A stretch of 41,106 nt of DNA, taken from NCBI GenBank assembly GCA_026693085.1, contig JAPLNB010000184.1:1-41106 (forward strand), given 5' to 3'. Numbering within the stretch: the stretch's first letter is position 1; each line of letters opens with the position of its first letter. The notes under the pieces were generated by a model. It made no database searches and was not told where the DNA came from. It saw only the letters and a program-made list of their open reading frames with translations. Positions 16,587 to 25,415 of this stretch are shown here, in pieces. The translations under genes and the position numbers were made by a program. The DNA comes from Planctomycetota bacterium (GTDB lineage Bacteria > Planctomycetota > Phycisphaerae > Tepidisphaerales > Tepidisphaeraceae).

Positions 16587-17807
16587 TTATCTGGGCCGGC
16601 GACCAGAGACATCCTCCGTCGCCAGCCACCTCCCGAAAGTCTGGTGCTGGCGGATCTGCCTGGCGATCATGGCATACCCTTCGGTCAGCGGATGGCTGGC
16701 GTCGGCGTAGAGGCTGCTGGGCAGGAGATCAGGATCGATGTGTGGCACCTGGTTCTGGGACAGCCAAGTGGCGATTCGGTCGCGGAGTGCCCGATATGCC
16801 AGAAGCTGGTCTTGCAGGACCATGTGCTCATTGAATGGGCCAAGGATGACCAGAACGTTGTTCCCGCGATCGCGGAGCCTCCTGATCGTCCGCTGGAAGG
16901 CCTGCCATTGAAGCGAGCGATCGAGTTCGATCCAATCGAAGCGGGTGGGGCCGGCGCCGCCTTCACTCCAGGGCCTGTGCCGCGCGCTTCTCGGGCCGCG
17001 CTGGGGGTCGTCTATCGGCTCGCTTGGCACGGCGAAGGTGATCTGCGCCAGCGGATTCCGCCAGGCATTCGGATACTGTGCCGGCGCGCCGCCATCGTCT
17101 TGGAGCGTCCACGCCGGGGCGCTGCGCTGGGCAAAATAGGCGTTCTGCAGATGCCCCACCCAAGCAGAGAAGCTGACGTTGCGTTCGATGACGACGCTGA
17201 GGCGTTCGGCGGCGTCGGCCCGGTAACAGGGGATGCGCGGACGGAATTGCGGAACGAGCCGCGAATGGTTGAAGCTCTCTTCCTTGTCGATGCTCAGGTC
17301 GGCCTTCGGGCTGCTCATCCACAGCAGATTGCATTGCACGATGATTTTCCGATTGCGCATCGAGTTGCCATAATGCTCGACAAGACCCTCGAGCGCAAGC
17401 GGGAACAAGCCGTTCACGCCGCAGTTGATGAACTCCTCGCCGGGTCGGGTTTCCTGGTTCAGGAAATGCGACAGTGTTCCGGTTGGCAGCACGTACTCGC
17501 CCCAGACCACCGAGTCGCCAAGCACGGGGATCTTGTCCGGATCGGTGGCCTGCTCCAGCCGCCGCTCGTAGAGCCAGTAGTCCTTGCTGAGTTGGTACGG
17601 AATACGGTAGTCAGCTCCGGTCTCGAATCGCTCGATTTTTTTGCACGCCCGCGGGGTCGCCAGAAGGCAGACCGCCACGATCGAAAGCGCGGCCAGCCAC
17701 TGCCTCGCACTGAGCCGCACTTCGTTCATGCCAAAGGGCACTTCCTCGCGTGCGGTCTTTGCGGCCGACGCCACAGGCTCGAGGATGGCGGACGTTTGGT
17801 TCTGCAT
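16587..17807 (-). CDS. SGNH/AlgJ-like hydrolase or O-acetyltransferase partner
   Basis: The 406-residue protein has a membrane-anchoring helix (about 36-51). SGNH blocks follow: VLGDSVVWGEYV (nucleophile Ser99), NCGVNG (oxyanion block, about 129-134) and C-terminal YADASHPLTEGY with Asp369 and His372. The Ser-Asp-His triad is complete. The gene starts 1 nt after the stop of the MBOAT gene. MBOAT plus SGNH is the known arrangement for O-acetylation of alginate, cellulose and other exopolysaccharides, where MBOAT passes acetyl across the membrane and the SGNH protein transfers it. The polymer here is unknown. Confidence 0.82.
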   Translation of the reverse strand: MQNQTSAILEPVASAAKTAREEVPFGMNEVRLSARQWLAALSIVAVCLLATPRACKKIERFETGADYRIPYQLSKDYWLYERRLEQATDPDKIPVLGDSVVWGEYVLPTGTLSHFLNQETRPGEEFINCGVNGLFPLALEGLVEHYGNSMRNRKIIVQCNLLWMSSPKADLSIDKEESFNHSRLVPQFRPRIPCYRADAAERLSVVIERNVSFSAWVGHLQNAYFAQRSAPAWTLQDDGGAPAQYPNAWRNPLAQITFAVPSEPIDDPQRGPRSARHRPWSEGGAGPTRFDWIELDRSLQWQAFQRTIRRLRDRGNNVLVILGPFNEHMVLQDQLLAYRALRDRIATWLSQNQVPHIDPDLLPSSLYADASHPLTEGYAMIARQIRQHQTFGRWLATEDVSGRRPR

Positions 17808-17808
17808 A

Positions 17809-19482
17809 TCAGAATTGGAAGTAAATGAACGTGCCGCCGCCGGAGGAGCAGAGGCACAGATACAGCATCATGCACACAGCCAGCCCGACGCGAACGAAGC
17901 TTAGTTTCAGCACATCGCGAAACCTCGACTCGTAAAGGAACTCATACAGCCAGACCAGGCAGACCAGCGTGAGCATCATCGCCGGGATCTGAGGCCCTGA
18001 CCAAGCCGCCGTGAAGATTCGGCTGACGATCAGCAGGGCATCCTCCAGAGACCCGGCACGGAAGAAGATCCAGGCGAAACAGACATAGGCGAACACCCAG
18101 GCCTGCTTGAGCACTCCGGGGATTCGGTGGCGATAGAACGCCGATCGCTCCAGTTCGCGCGTGAGCATGACGCCGAGCGCGTGGAGGATTCCCCAGATGG
18201 CGAACGTCCAGGCCGCCCCATGCCAGATGCCCGAAATAAGGAAGGTGATGAACAGGTTGCGGTAGGTGACGAGCGTACCCCGCCGGTTTCCGCCGAGCGG
18301 GATGTAGAGGTAGTCCCTGAACCAGGTTGAGAGGCTGATGTGCCAGCGCGCCCAGAACTCTCCCAGGCCGGTCGCCATATAGGGGTTGTTGAAATTCAGG
18401 ATCAGGTTGAAGCCCATCATCCGGGCCACGCCACGAGCCATATCGGTATACCCGCTGAAGTCAAAGAAGATCTGCCAGGCGAAGGCGATGGTTGCCACGA
18501 TCAGCGCCGGGGCGTCGAAAGCCTTGGGGTTGTCGTAGACGCGCTCGACATACAACGAGAGGTAGTTGGCCAGCGCCAGTTTCTTGAACAAGCCGACGAG
18601 GAACAGAGAGAGGCCGTCGGTGAGGTTCTGAAGACGGAATCCGGGGGCGTGATGGAACTGAGGAAGCAGGTTTCTGGCCCGCTCGATCGGCCCAGCCATG
18701 AGCTGAGGGAAGAAGCAGACGAAGGTTGCGAAGCGGAGGAAGTTGCGCTCGCGGGCGCACTTGCCCAGGTAGAAGTCGATGGTGTAGCTCATCGACTGGA
18801 AGGTGAAAAAGGAAATGCCCACCGGCAGCACATACTGGAAGCCATAGGGCATCAGCGTAGCGGGATCGGCCAGCTCGATGGATGTGCCGAGCCAGGCCAG
18901 GACCTCGTTGAGGTTATCCGCGAGGAAGCCGGCGTACTTGAAGAACAACAACAGCGCCAGGTTGTTGAACAGGCTGATGAGAAGCCAGATCCGGCGGCTG
19001 CTGAAGAGCGCGCCGACGGCCATGAGCAGGACGAGGATGGCGAAGGCGAACAGGGCCGGTCGAAGGGTCGCCGGGCCGATGATCGCCACCACAATCAGCC
19101 CCAGCAACAGCGAGATCGAGACGAGATAGGCGGCCCTGAGGATCTGGTCGTCAAACTGCAGCCGCAGCGCGCGCGCTGCGAGTCCTGCCTTCTGGAGCCG
19201 GTAGTCCAGAGTTCCAGAGCCAGGGCTCGGGCGTGTATCATCCGATTGCCCCGCGCACGGTTCCGCCCCATCGCGCGGGCAGTAGTCCATGAAGGTCACG
19301 AGGAGGTAGTCCAGCGTCGTCGCATAGACCACGAGCAGGAGGTACCAGGGATTCCACCAGCCGTAGAAGAAGTAGGAGGCCGCCAGCAGCCAGGGAATCC
19401 ACAGCCGCGTTCTGCGCAGAGCAAAGAACACTGGCAGCACGATCACCAGGAAGACCAGAAACGGCCAAGTGTGGAACAGCAT
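17809..19482 (-). CDS. MBOAT-family membrane acyltransferase (AlgI-like)
   Basis: The 557-residue polytopic protein has the MBOAT signature near the C-terminus: DFSGYTDMARGVARMMGF, NPYMATGLGEFWARWHISLS (His381), YLYIPLGGNRRG and SGIWHGAAW with the catalytic His421. Length is somewhat above AlgI (about 520) because of a hydrophilic insertion at about 68-105 after the second helix. It should transfer acetyl groups from the cytoplasm to an extracytoplasmic acceptor together with the SGNH protein downstream. It starts 4 nt after the SUMF1 gene, so it belongs to the TolB-SUMF1-MBOAT-SGNH operon. Confidence 0.92.
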   Translation of the reverse strand: MLFHTWPFLVFLVIVLPVFFALRRTRLWIPWLLAASYFFYGWWNPWYLLLVVYATTLDYLLVTFMDYCPRDGAEPCAGQSDDTRPSPGSGTLDYRLQKAGLAARALRLQFDDQILRAAYLVSISLLLGLIVVAIIGPATLRPALFAFAILVLLMAVGALFSSRRIWLLISLFNNLALLLFFKYAGFLADNLNEVLAWLGTSIELADPATLMPYGFQYVLPVGISFFTFQSMSYTIDFYLGKCARERNFLRFATFVCFFPQLMAGPIERARNLLPQFHHAPGFRLQNLTDGLSLFLVGLFKKLALANYLSLYVERVYDNPKAFDAPALIVATIAFAWQIFFDFSGYTDMARGVARMMGFNLILNFNNPYMATGLGEFWARWHISLSTWFRDYLYIPLGGNRRGTLVTYRNLFITFLISGIWHGAAWTFAIWGILHALGVMLTRELERSAFYRHRIPGVLKQAWVFAYVCFAWIFFRAGSLEDALLIVSRIFTAAWSGPQIPAMMLTLVCLVWLYEFLYESRFRDVLKLSFVRVGLAVCMMLYLCLCSSGGGTFIYFQF

Positions 19483-19486
19483 ATGT

Positions 19487-20377
19487 TTAGTTCGATGAAG
19501 TGCGCCATGGTGCCAACTCCGCCGGCGTGGCGCGCCTTACACAGCGAAAGCCGCAGAAGTCGGTGTAGAAGCATGCATCGGTGTTGCCGGTGCGCTGTCC
19601 CTGGCGGAAGGTGGCGCGGCACATTTTGGCGTTGGCCTTCCAGTTGCCACCGCGCATCACGCGTTGGACATCCTTTCCCGGACTTGACGGCCCCCGCGGA
19701 TCGGTGGCGGGGCTGTCCTTGTAATAGGCTGCGCTGTAAACGTCTTCGCACCACTCGGACACGTTGCCGTACATGTCATGAATCCCCCAGCGGTTGGGCT
19801 TTTTCTGGCCGACGGGGTGCGTCTTCTCGTCGGCGCCTTCCGCAAACCACGCATGCTGGCGCAGCTTGTCCGAGGATCCGAAGTCGTAGGGCGATTCCGC
19901 ACCGGCCCGGGCCGCGTATTCCCATTCCGCCTCTGTGGGCAAACGATAACCATTGGCCGAATAGTCGGAGTCCCAGTCGGGGGTCTTCTGGTTGTAGCAG
20001 GGCTTGAGCCCCTCGAGGAGCGATCGCTCGTTGCAGTATTGCTTGGCGTCGCGCCAGCGCACACGCTCGACCGGCTTCTTCGGATCCTGCCATCGCGAAG
20101 GATTGGGCAACTGCACCTTCGCGAACATCTCCTGGGTGACCTCAAACCTGTCGATAAGCAGTGCGCTGATCTTGACCCTGTGCGCCGGCGCTTCGTCGGG
20201 ATTGCCCTGGTTGCTGCCCATCGTGAACTCGCCGCCGGGCAGGTAGACCATCTCGATGCCGGACTTGGTGACGATCTGAACCGGTGCGGCACCCTCGGAT
20301 TTGGAAGATTGTTTGCCGCAGCCGATCCACAGCGAAACGCCGGCGAGCAGCGTCAGAAAACGGTATCTGCAGATCAC
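19487..20377 (-). CDS. SUMF1/FGE-like domain lipoprotein
   Basis: The 296-residue protein starts at a GTG with GGAG/AGGA upstream. Its lipoprotein signal ends SLWIGC. The domain has IEMVYLPGGEFTMGS, YRLPTEAEWEYAARAG, WGIHDMYGNVSEWCEDVY, VMRGGNW and CGFRCVRR. As in 15628-16494, the first FGE active-site Cys is missing (GGNWKANAKMCR), while the second is present. The two proteins are clearly paralogous, including a shared THPVGQKxPNRWG block. It lies 12 nt after the TolB-like gene and 4 nt before MBOAT. Location outside the cytoplasm, anchored by lipid, is expected. Confidence 0.88.
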   Translation of the reverse strand: MICRYRFLTLLAGVSLWIGCGKQSSKSEGAAPVQIVTKSGIEMVYLPGGEFTMGSNQGNPDEAPAHRVKISALLIDRFEVTQEMFAKVQLPNPSRWQDPKKPVERVRWRDAKQYCNERSLLEGLKPCYNQKTPDWDSDYSANGYRLPTEAEWEYAARAGAESPYDFGSSDKLRQHAWFAEGADEKTHPVGQKKPNRWGIHDMYGNVSEWCEDVYSAAYYKDSPATDPRGPSSPGKDVQRVMRGGNWKANAKMCRATFRQGQRTGNTDACFYTDFCGFRCVRRATPAELAPWRTSSN

Positions 20378-20389
20378 GTCCTACTCCAT

Positions 20390-21457
20390 TTACGGGCGAT
20401 TGGGCCAGAACCATGCCGGTTCCTTGTTGCTGCATCCGTTGGTCGTGATCTGCACGACGTCCGGGTCGCCGGCCTTGCCCAGATCCAGCGTCCCCGTGCG
20501 TTCCGCCGAAACAGCATAGATATCCCAGCCCTTGGCATAGACGCCGACGATCTCGCAGGCTGCCTGAAACGTCCCCGGCTTGCTCAGATCGCCCTCGCCG
20601 TCGGGGCCGCGGCTGAAACTCACGAATCGGCTATCCGGCGACCAGTCGATGTGATAAATCTTGATCGGCTTCTCATTCTTGATGATAAACGTCCACTGGC
20701 CGACCTTGGGGTCATCCGAATCCAGGTTGATCGGCGCCGCCGCCAGCTCCTGATCGCCGGCCCCCCAGGCGATCTTCTTGCCATCCGGGCTGATACACGG
20801 CCGGCAGCCGGGAATCTTCAGATTGATGATCTTGTTGCCCCGCGCCTCGATCAGCAAGATCGCATGATCGACGCCCATCCCGGCGTGCACGGTCGCGGCA
20901 ATCCATTTTCCGTTCGGTGCAAAGCTCGGGTTGTAGAGGTGGTGCAGCTTGGCGCTGTTCGGGTGTGGCTCGACCTTGCCGGTCTTCAGGTCATAGAAGC
21001 TCATACCCTTGGTGGAGAAGTCAACGACGTTGAACCGGGCATACTCCTGCGGGAGAAAGCCGATGGTCTTGCCATCCGGCCCCCAGAAAGGTTCACGCGC
21101 ACCGTCGGCCATCTTCTTCCGGTTCTTGCCGTCGATGTCCATCACCCACAAACTGCGGACCGTCTCCCGGCCTTCGCCCTGATCGATCGAAAAGCAGACC
21201 TTCCTCCCGTCCGGCGAGACCTGCGGATAGTGCTCATGCTGCTTGGGGGTGCGGGTCAGGTTCACCGCTTCCGATCCATCCGCGTTGGAGACGAAGATCT
21301 CCCAGTTGCCGTCCACATAGCACTCGTAAGCGATCTTAAATCCCGTCGGCTTCAATCGCTCTCGCAGCGGGGTTTGCGCATCCGCCTGGCCATGAGCGAC
21401 CAGCAAGATACAGAGCAGCAGGGTGACTGCGGTTGTGAGCCGGACACTTCCTATCAT
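20390..21457 (-). CDS. Secreted TolB-like beta-propeller protein
   Basis: From the ATG at 21457, 5 nt after a perfect GGAGG, the protein has 355 residues. A signal peptide ends near VAHGQADAQ. PD40-type repeats follow: VSPDGRKVCFSI, FWGPDGKTIGFL, FAPNGKWIAATV, ISPDGKKIAWG and WSPDSRFVSFSR. It heads the minus-strand operon and mirrors the propeller at 10628. It should act outside the cytoplasm as a binding scaffold; its ligand is unknown. Confidence 0.87.
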   Translation of the reverse strand: MIGSVRLTTAVTLLLCILLVAHGQADAQTPLRERLKPTGFKIAYECYVDGNWEIFVSNADGSEAVNLTRTPKQHEHYPQVSPDGRKVCFSIDQGEGRETVRSLWVMDIDGKNRKKMADGAREPFWGPDGKTIGFLPQEYARFNVVDFSTKGMSFYDLKTGKVEPHPNSAKLHHLYNPSFAPNGKWIAATVHAGMGVDHAILLIEARGNKIINLKIPGCRPCISPDGKKIAWGAGDQELAAAPINLDSDDPKVGQWTFIIKNEKPIKIYHIDWSPDSRFVSFSRGPDGEGDLSKPGTFQAACEIVGVYAKGWDIYAVSAERTGTLDLGKAGDPDVVQITTNGCSNKEPAWFWPNRP

Positions 21458-21633
21458 GATCGCCTCCGTATGACTCGGCGTTCTGCCGATTGGCCAAGCT
21501 GGCTTCCATTGCCCGTTCGGGCGGTGCGGCCAGTTGTGGAACGATACCGCCCGGGATTCAACTGCGAAAGGCGCAGGATGCCCCGCTGAAGGGCAATCGT
21601 GATGGCTTCCGTGCGAGCAGATCGCCGGTGCAC

Positions 21634-21647
21634 GAAGCTTAAGCTTC
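21634..21647. promoter_or_regulatory. 14-bp perfect palindrome
   Basis: GAAGCTTAAGCTTC lies between the BatA stop (21670) and the TolB start (21457). It could be an operator for the downstream operon. No T-tract accompanies it. Confidence 0.35.
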
Positions 21648-21669
21648 AGATTCGCTGTCGTGCTAAGGT

Positions 21670-23691
21670 CTAGAGGTGCACCCGCCGCGTATACACCCAC
21701 CACTCGAGCAGGCACAGCGGGATCGCACCGAGCGCCACAATCCAGCGCCACAATTCGAATCGCGACTTCCCGCTGGTCGACGCAACCGCTTCACCCGTCC
21801 CCCCCGGCGGCCTATCCACCGGCAGCAGGTTGCTCTCGTTATCATCCAACAGGTTTACTGCAATCTTCTCAAATTGCGGCACCGCCGGCTCCAGCGCGTA
21901 CACCCCCACTCGATCCAATGGCGGCAGCGCAAAATCCCCCGTCACCGGCACCGTCGCCGTCACCTCGCCAAAACCCACCGGCCCGATCACCTTCACCTGC
22001 TTCAAATCCCCCCCCGCCTGCTGCAGGTTGTACCGCGGGATCTTTGGCGTCGCCCCCGGCTGATAGGACTGCCGCACATCCATCTCCGTCCCCAACGCCA
22101 GGTACTGCAGCGCATTGTCCATGAAGATCGGAAAGCTCGCGGCCAGCGGCCAAGTGCTCTCCCCAATATCAAACGACAGCACCAGGTGCGTGTTGCGCTC
22201 ATCGCGGTAAAGCACCACCAGCGGACCCTTGTCGCCTTCCACGAGCACTTGCGCGTCCGGAGGCACGAGCAGGCGCAAGCTCTCTGCCGCCAAAAAACGC
22301 AAGTTCAAGTGCCGCAGCATCGGATGCCCACGCTCCCAATCCAGCACCGTCTGGTCCTTGAGCATCACCGGAACCCCGTTCTCGACAACCGCCTTCAGCT
22401 TCGACTCGGGCGGCACCGCGCCGAAGTAAATGAAGTTCCCCGCCGGCGGCAACGCCTTCGGCGGATAGCGATCAAAAATGATCACATCAGATTCCGACGC
22501 AACCGCCTGGGGATCTTTCATCTTCTGCTCGTAGGCCTCGGGACCGATCGTCTTCGGCTCCTTCAGGTTCGCGCTCTCGAGGAATTTTTCCAGCCAGAAA
22601 TTCCCGCCCTTGCTCACCATCAACACCTTCAACGTCCTCGGCGGGGGAACCACAATCTGCGCCGAATCGTCCGCCGCCAGCACGTCGTTCGCCTGCTCCT
22701 TCAACTCGACTTTAACGACCGCCCCCTTCATCAGATCAAACCTGAACTCCGCCCCGTCGCGAATCACCAGCTTCTGCTCCTTCTCGGCTTTCTCCCGCTC
22801 CGCGACGCTCCATCGCTCGGGGATCAAGAGCAAATCCCGCTTGATCCCCCCGGGAATCACCTGCGCATCCACGCTGAGCTGAATCACCGCCGTCGTCGGC
22901 ATCGGCCCGTAGTTGGCCAGCCGCACAAAAACCTGCAACTCGCTCGGCCGCTCATAATTCCGCTTCGCGCTCAGGGACACGATCGCCAGATTCTCCGCCT
23001 CATTCGTCCCGATCTTCTCGTATTTCAGATCCGCATATCGCAGCGACAACTCATTGGCGTCCACCACCCGCCCGTCGGAATACAGCCGCACCTCCGGCTT
23101 GGGGCCCAACGGCCCGCGCTGTTCGGGGTTGAATGAGGCCGCCTTCGCCTCCGCCAACTGAAACGCCAGTTTCAGCTTCGACAGCCGATCGGTCGGCTTG
23201 ATCGAATCAATCGCATTCCGCAACATCGCCCGATCGCTGGTAAACGCCCGCACAATCTCGGCCGAATCGTCGAATGCGATCACCATCGCCGAGCCGTCTT
23301 TGTCCAGCGTATCGATCATTTCCTTGGCCCGGCGTTTGGCTTCTTCGAGGCGGGTTTTGCCCTTGATATCCGCCGCCGACATCGACGCCGACCGGTCAAT
23401 GAGGATCACCGCCAGCTTCCCCATCCCCGGCCGATGGTTCACCACCGGCCGCGACAGCGCCAGGAGCAGCGCCAGCAGAATCAGCATCTGCAAGAACAGC
23501 AGCAGATTCCGCCGCAGCTTCTGAAACGGCGCATTAACCTGCAAATCTACAATCGCCTTCCGCCACAGCAGCGTGGACGAGACGTCGATCTCTTTTCGCC
23601 GCAGTTTGAGGAAGTACAGCAGCAGCAGCGCCGGAATCGCAAGAGCCGCGGCCGCCGCCGCCATCCAGACATTGAGAAAACTCGTACCCAT
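21670..23691 (-). CDS. BatA/vWA-domain membrane protein
   Basis: From the ATG at 23691 (GGAT 6 nt upstream) the protein has 673 residues. The N-terminus is the BatA-type aerotolerance domain: a first helix (about 8-27), LKLRRKEIDVSSTLLWRKA, a second helix LLLFLQMLILLALLLAL and SRPV. A vWA domain follows with MIDAS D99-R-S101-A-S103. A large middle and C-terminal region includes an IVVPPPRTLKVLMVSKGG segment resembling the glutamine-amidotransferase-like part of related proteins. A final helix (WIVALGAIPLCLLEWWVY) lies at the C-terminus. It follows DUF58 with 38 nt between them, the usual MoxR-DUF58-BatA order. Confidence 0.9.
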   Translation of the reverse strand: MGTSFLNVWMAAAAAALAIPALLLLYFLKLRRKEIDVSSTLLWRKAIVDLQVNAPFQKLRRNLLLFLQMLILLALLLALSRPVVNHRPGMGKLAVILIDRSASMSAADIKGKTRLEEAKRRAKEMIDTLDKDGSAMVIAFDDSAEIVRAFTSDRAMLRNAIDSIKPTDRLSKLKLAFQLAEAKAASFNPEQRGPLGPKPEVRLYSDGRVVDANELSLRYADLKYEKIGTNEAENLAIVSLSAKRNYERPSELQVFVRLANYGPMPTTAVIQLSVDAQVIPGGIKRDLLLIPERWSVAEREKAEKEQKLVIRDGAEFRFDLMKGAVVKVELKEQANDVLAADDSAQIVVPPPRTLKVLMVSKGGNFWLEKFLESANLKEPKTIGPEAYEQKMKDPQAVASESDVIIFDRYPPKALPPAGNFIYFGAVPPESKLKAVVENGVPVMLKDQTVLDWERGHPMLRHLNLRFLAAESLRLLVPPDAQVLVEGDKGPLVVLYRDERNTHLVLSFDIGESTWPLAASFPIFMDNALQYLALGTEMDVRQSYQPGATPKIPRYNLQQAGGDLKQVKVIGPVGFGEVTATVPVTGDFALPPLDRVGVYALEPAVPQFEKIAVNLLDDNESNLLPVDRPPGGTGEAVASTSGKSRFELWRWIVALGAIPLCLLEWWVYTRRVHL

Positions 23692-23729
23692 ATCGTTATC
23701 CGCAGGGTCCGCACCGCGGACCATACCAC

Positions 23730-24632
23730 TCAACCCAACAGGCCCCGTTCCCTCAGATAATTGAGCACCAGCGTATCAAACGGCACCGACGTGCTCGCGA
23801 ACAAATACGTCCCCCCTCGCCGGGTCAGGTAGTCCTTCACGGCCAGGCAGTACGCGTTCAAATTCGCCTTGTACTGCTTGAGCAGCGCCTGCGTGATCGA
23901 CACCTCGGCCAGATCGCCGTCCTCCAGATCCCGCAGCTTCAAATCCCCCTGCAATTCCGGCTCAATCTCCTGCGGCGAGAGGATCTGGATCGCAAACAAG
24001 TCATACTTGCCCCCGCTGATATACCTCAGCCCATTTTCATACCCCCCCTTGTCGAAGAAATCCGACAGCACAACGCAGATCCCCTTCTGCCGATGCGACA
24101 ACGCAAATTGGCGACACGCCTCCGCTAGATTCCCCGCGCCCGCGGGCTCCAGTTTCGCCAGAAAATCCAGCATATGCGCCACGCGCGTCCGCCCGCGTAT
24201 CGCCCCCGTCTCCGCCACCACCCCATTGCCCATCGCCGAGATCGAAACACGGTTGTAATTGACCAGGCCGATATACCCCAGCGCCGCCGCCACCTTCTTC
24301 ATATACAGCGCCTTCTTCGGCTCCCCATAATCGCAGCTTTTGGTCACATCCAGCAGGATGTACAGCGCCAAATCCTCCTCTTCGAGGAAGAGTTTCAAAA
24401 ACAGGCGCTCCAGCCGCGCGTAGATGTTCCAGTCGATAAACCGCAGGTCGTCGCCGATGACATAATTGCGGTAATCCGCGAATTCGACGGACTGCCCACG
24501 GCGCTTGGACCGCCGCTCCCCCTTCATCTTCCCCGCCAAGAGCTTCCGCGACATCACGTCGAGCTGATCCAAGCGGGCCATGAACTCGCTGGTCAGAAGG
24601 GCATCCTTATTGTCGGCTGACTGTACGGTCAT
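23730..24632 (-). CDS. DUF58 domain protein
   Basis: The protein has 300 residues from the ATG at 24632. The DUF58 core is present: YRNYVIGDDLRFIDWNIYAR followed by LALYILLDVTKS. DUF58 proteins are vWA-related partners of MoxR ATPases and are thought to help insert cofactors or assemble complexes. Another ATG at 24644 is possible, but upstream sequence enters the inverted repeat of the neighbouring cassette and shows no ribosome site. The start overlaps the stop region of the GxxExxY gene. In related genomes this gene normally follows moxR directly; here about 1 kb separates them. Confidence 0.9.
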   Translation of the reverse strand: MTVQSADNKDALLTSEFMARLDQLDVMSRKLLAGKMKGERRSKRRGQSVEFADYRNYVIGDDLRFIDWNIYARLERLFLKLFLEEEDLALYILLDVTKSCDYGEPKKALYMKKVAAALGYIGLVNYNRVSISAMGNGVVAETGAIRGRTRVAHMLDFLAKLEPAGAGNLAEACRQFALSHRQKGICVVLSDFFDKGGYENGLRYISGGKYDLFAIQILSPQEIEPELQGDLKLRDLEDGDLAEVSITQALLKQYKANLNAYCLAVKDYLTRRGGTYLFASTSVPFDTLVLNYLRERGLLG

Positions 24633-24633
24633 A

Positions 24634-25077
24634 TCACGACTCATTCTTAGCCACAGATGGGGCACAGATGGACACAGATGGGGATTGAGTATTCTGGTAA
24701 CCCGGACCAGCAAAGCGTTTCACCTGGACTCGCTTGCCGAAGTTGATCAACAGACACAACGGCAATCCGGTTGCAGCCAGATAGTTGATGCACTGGGCCG
24801 CATGAATGGTCTGAAGCGACTCAATCGCCTTCAGTTCAACCAGTATCACGCCCTCTACGACCATATCCGCCACATACTCGCCCACGACCACGTCCTCATA
24901 CCGCACTTTCAGGGGAACCTGTTGCTCGACCCTCAACCCAATCTTCCTCAATTCGTACGCCAACGCGTTCTCGTAGCATTTCTCCAGAAATCCACATCCC
25001 AGATTGCTGGCCACCCGAAAAGCACACCCGATGATCCGCTCAGTAATCCCATTCAGCCTCTCTTCATCTGTGTTCAT
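24634..25077 (-). CDS. GxxExxY protein (PD-(D/E)xK-like)
   Basis: The 147-residue protein starts MNTDEERLNG. The family signature GFLEKCY (G29-x-x-E32-x-x-Y35) is followed by Asp71 and ELK (Glu81, Lys83), matching a PD-(D/E)xK nuclease-like core (PF13366 type). Function of the family is not established. The start codon lies inside a 36-bp inverted repeat (25065-25100), and the last codons run through the other arm (24645-24680), so gene and repeats form one unit. It appears to have inserted into the moxR-DUF58 interval. Confidence 0.9.
   Translation of the reverse strand: MNTDEERLNGITERIIGCAFRVASNLGCGFLEKCYENALAYELRKIGLRVEQQVPLKVRYEDVVVGEYVADMVVEGVILVELKAIESLQTIHAAQCINYLAATGLPLCLLINFGKRVQVKRFAGPGYQNTQSPSVSICAPSVAKNES
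24645..24680. repeat. Left arm of 36-bp inverted repeat
   Basis: The arm begins TCTTAGCCACAGATGGGGCA and ends in GATG. Its reverse complement at 25065-25100 matches 35 of 36 bases. CACAGATGG-type repeats are known to travel with GxxExxY genes in many bacteria. Confidence 0.9.
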
Positions 25078-25100
25078 CTGTGCCCCATCTGTGGCTAAGA
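25065..25100. repeat. Right arm of 36-bp inverted repeat
   Basis: This is the reverse complement of 24645-24680 with one mismatch. It contains the ATG (25077) of the GxxExxY gene. Confidence 0.9.
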
Positions 25101-25158
25101 TCCCGGTGGGCATAGCCCACCCGACATCACTCATCACCATTGACATCCCGAGGAAGCT

Positions 25159-25368
25159 TCACAGCGCGATTACCTCGTCGTGAACGTAGTGAAGGTGGAT
25201 GATCTTCGGGGCCTCTTGCTCAGGGTCAAAATGGCATTTCACGGCATCACGGACCATCGCCTCCAGTTCTTCGCGCGTGTCGCCCTGCGTGAAAATACTA
25301 TACCCAACAGCGCGGGCATGGTAGCCGCCGTCCTCATCCTCTTTCACGATAAACAGGATTTCGCTCAT
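25159..25368 (-). CDS. HicB-like small protein, orphan
   Basis: The 69-residue protein (MSEILFIVKEDEDGGYHARA, then a GDTREELEAMVRDAVKCHF helix) matches the partial RNase-H-like fold of HicB/UPF0150 antitoxins, which usually neutralise HicA mRNA interferases. AAGGTG lies 7 nt before the ATG. No HicA-like toxin adjoins it; neighbours are the GxxExxY cassette and a small membrane protein. The C-terminal DNA-binding part found in long HicB proteins is absent. An independent role or a lost partner is possible. Confidence 0.7.
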   Translation of the reverse strand: MSEILFIVKEDEDGGYHARAVGYSIFTQGDTREELEAMVRDAVKCHFDPEQEAPKIIHLHYVHDEVIAL

Positions 25369-25415
25369 GACTACACCTTACGCAGCAGACCGACGCTGTT
25401 CCTGCTTCGGATGGA

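Noticed and set aside
18340..20007. Plus-strand open frame of 555 codons
   Set aside because: It spans parts of the MBOAT and SUMF1 genes on the other strand and encodes no recognisable domain.
21458..21751. N-terminal extension of the TolB-like gene up to 21751
   Set aside because: A perfect GGAGG and a signal peptide mark the start at 21457, and the extension overlaps the BatA gene end.
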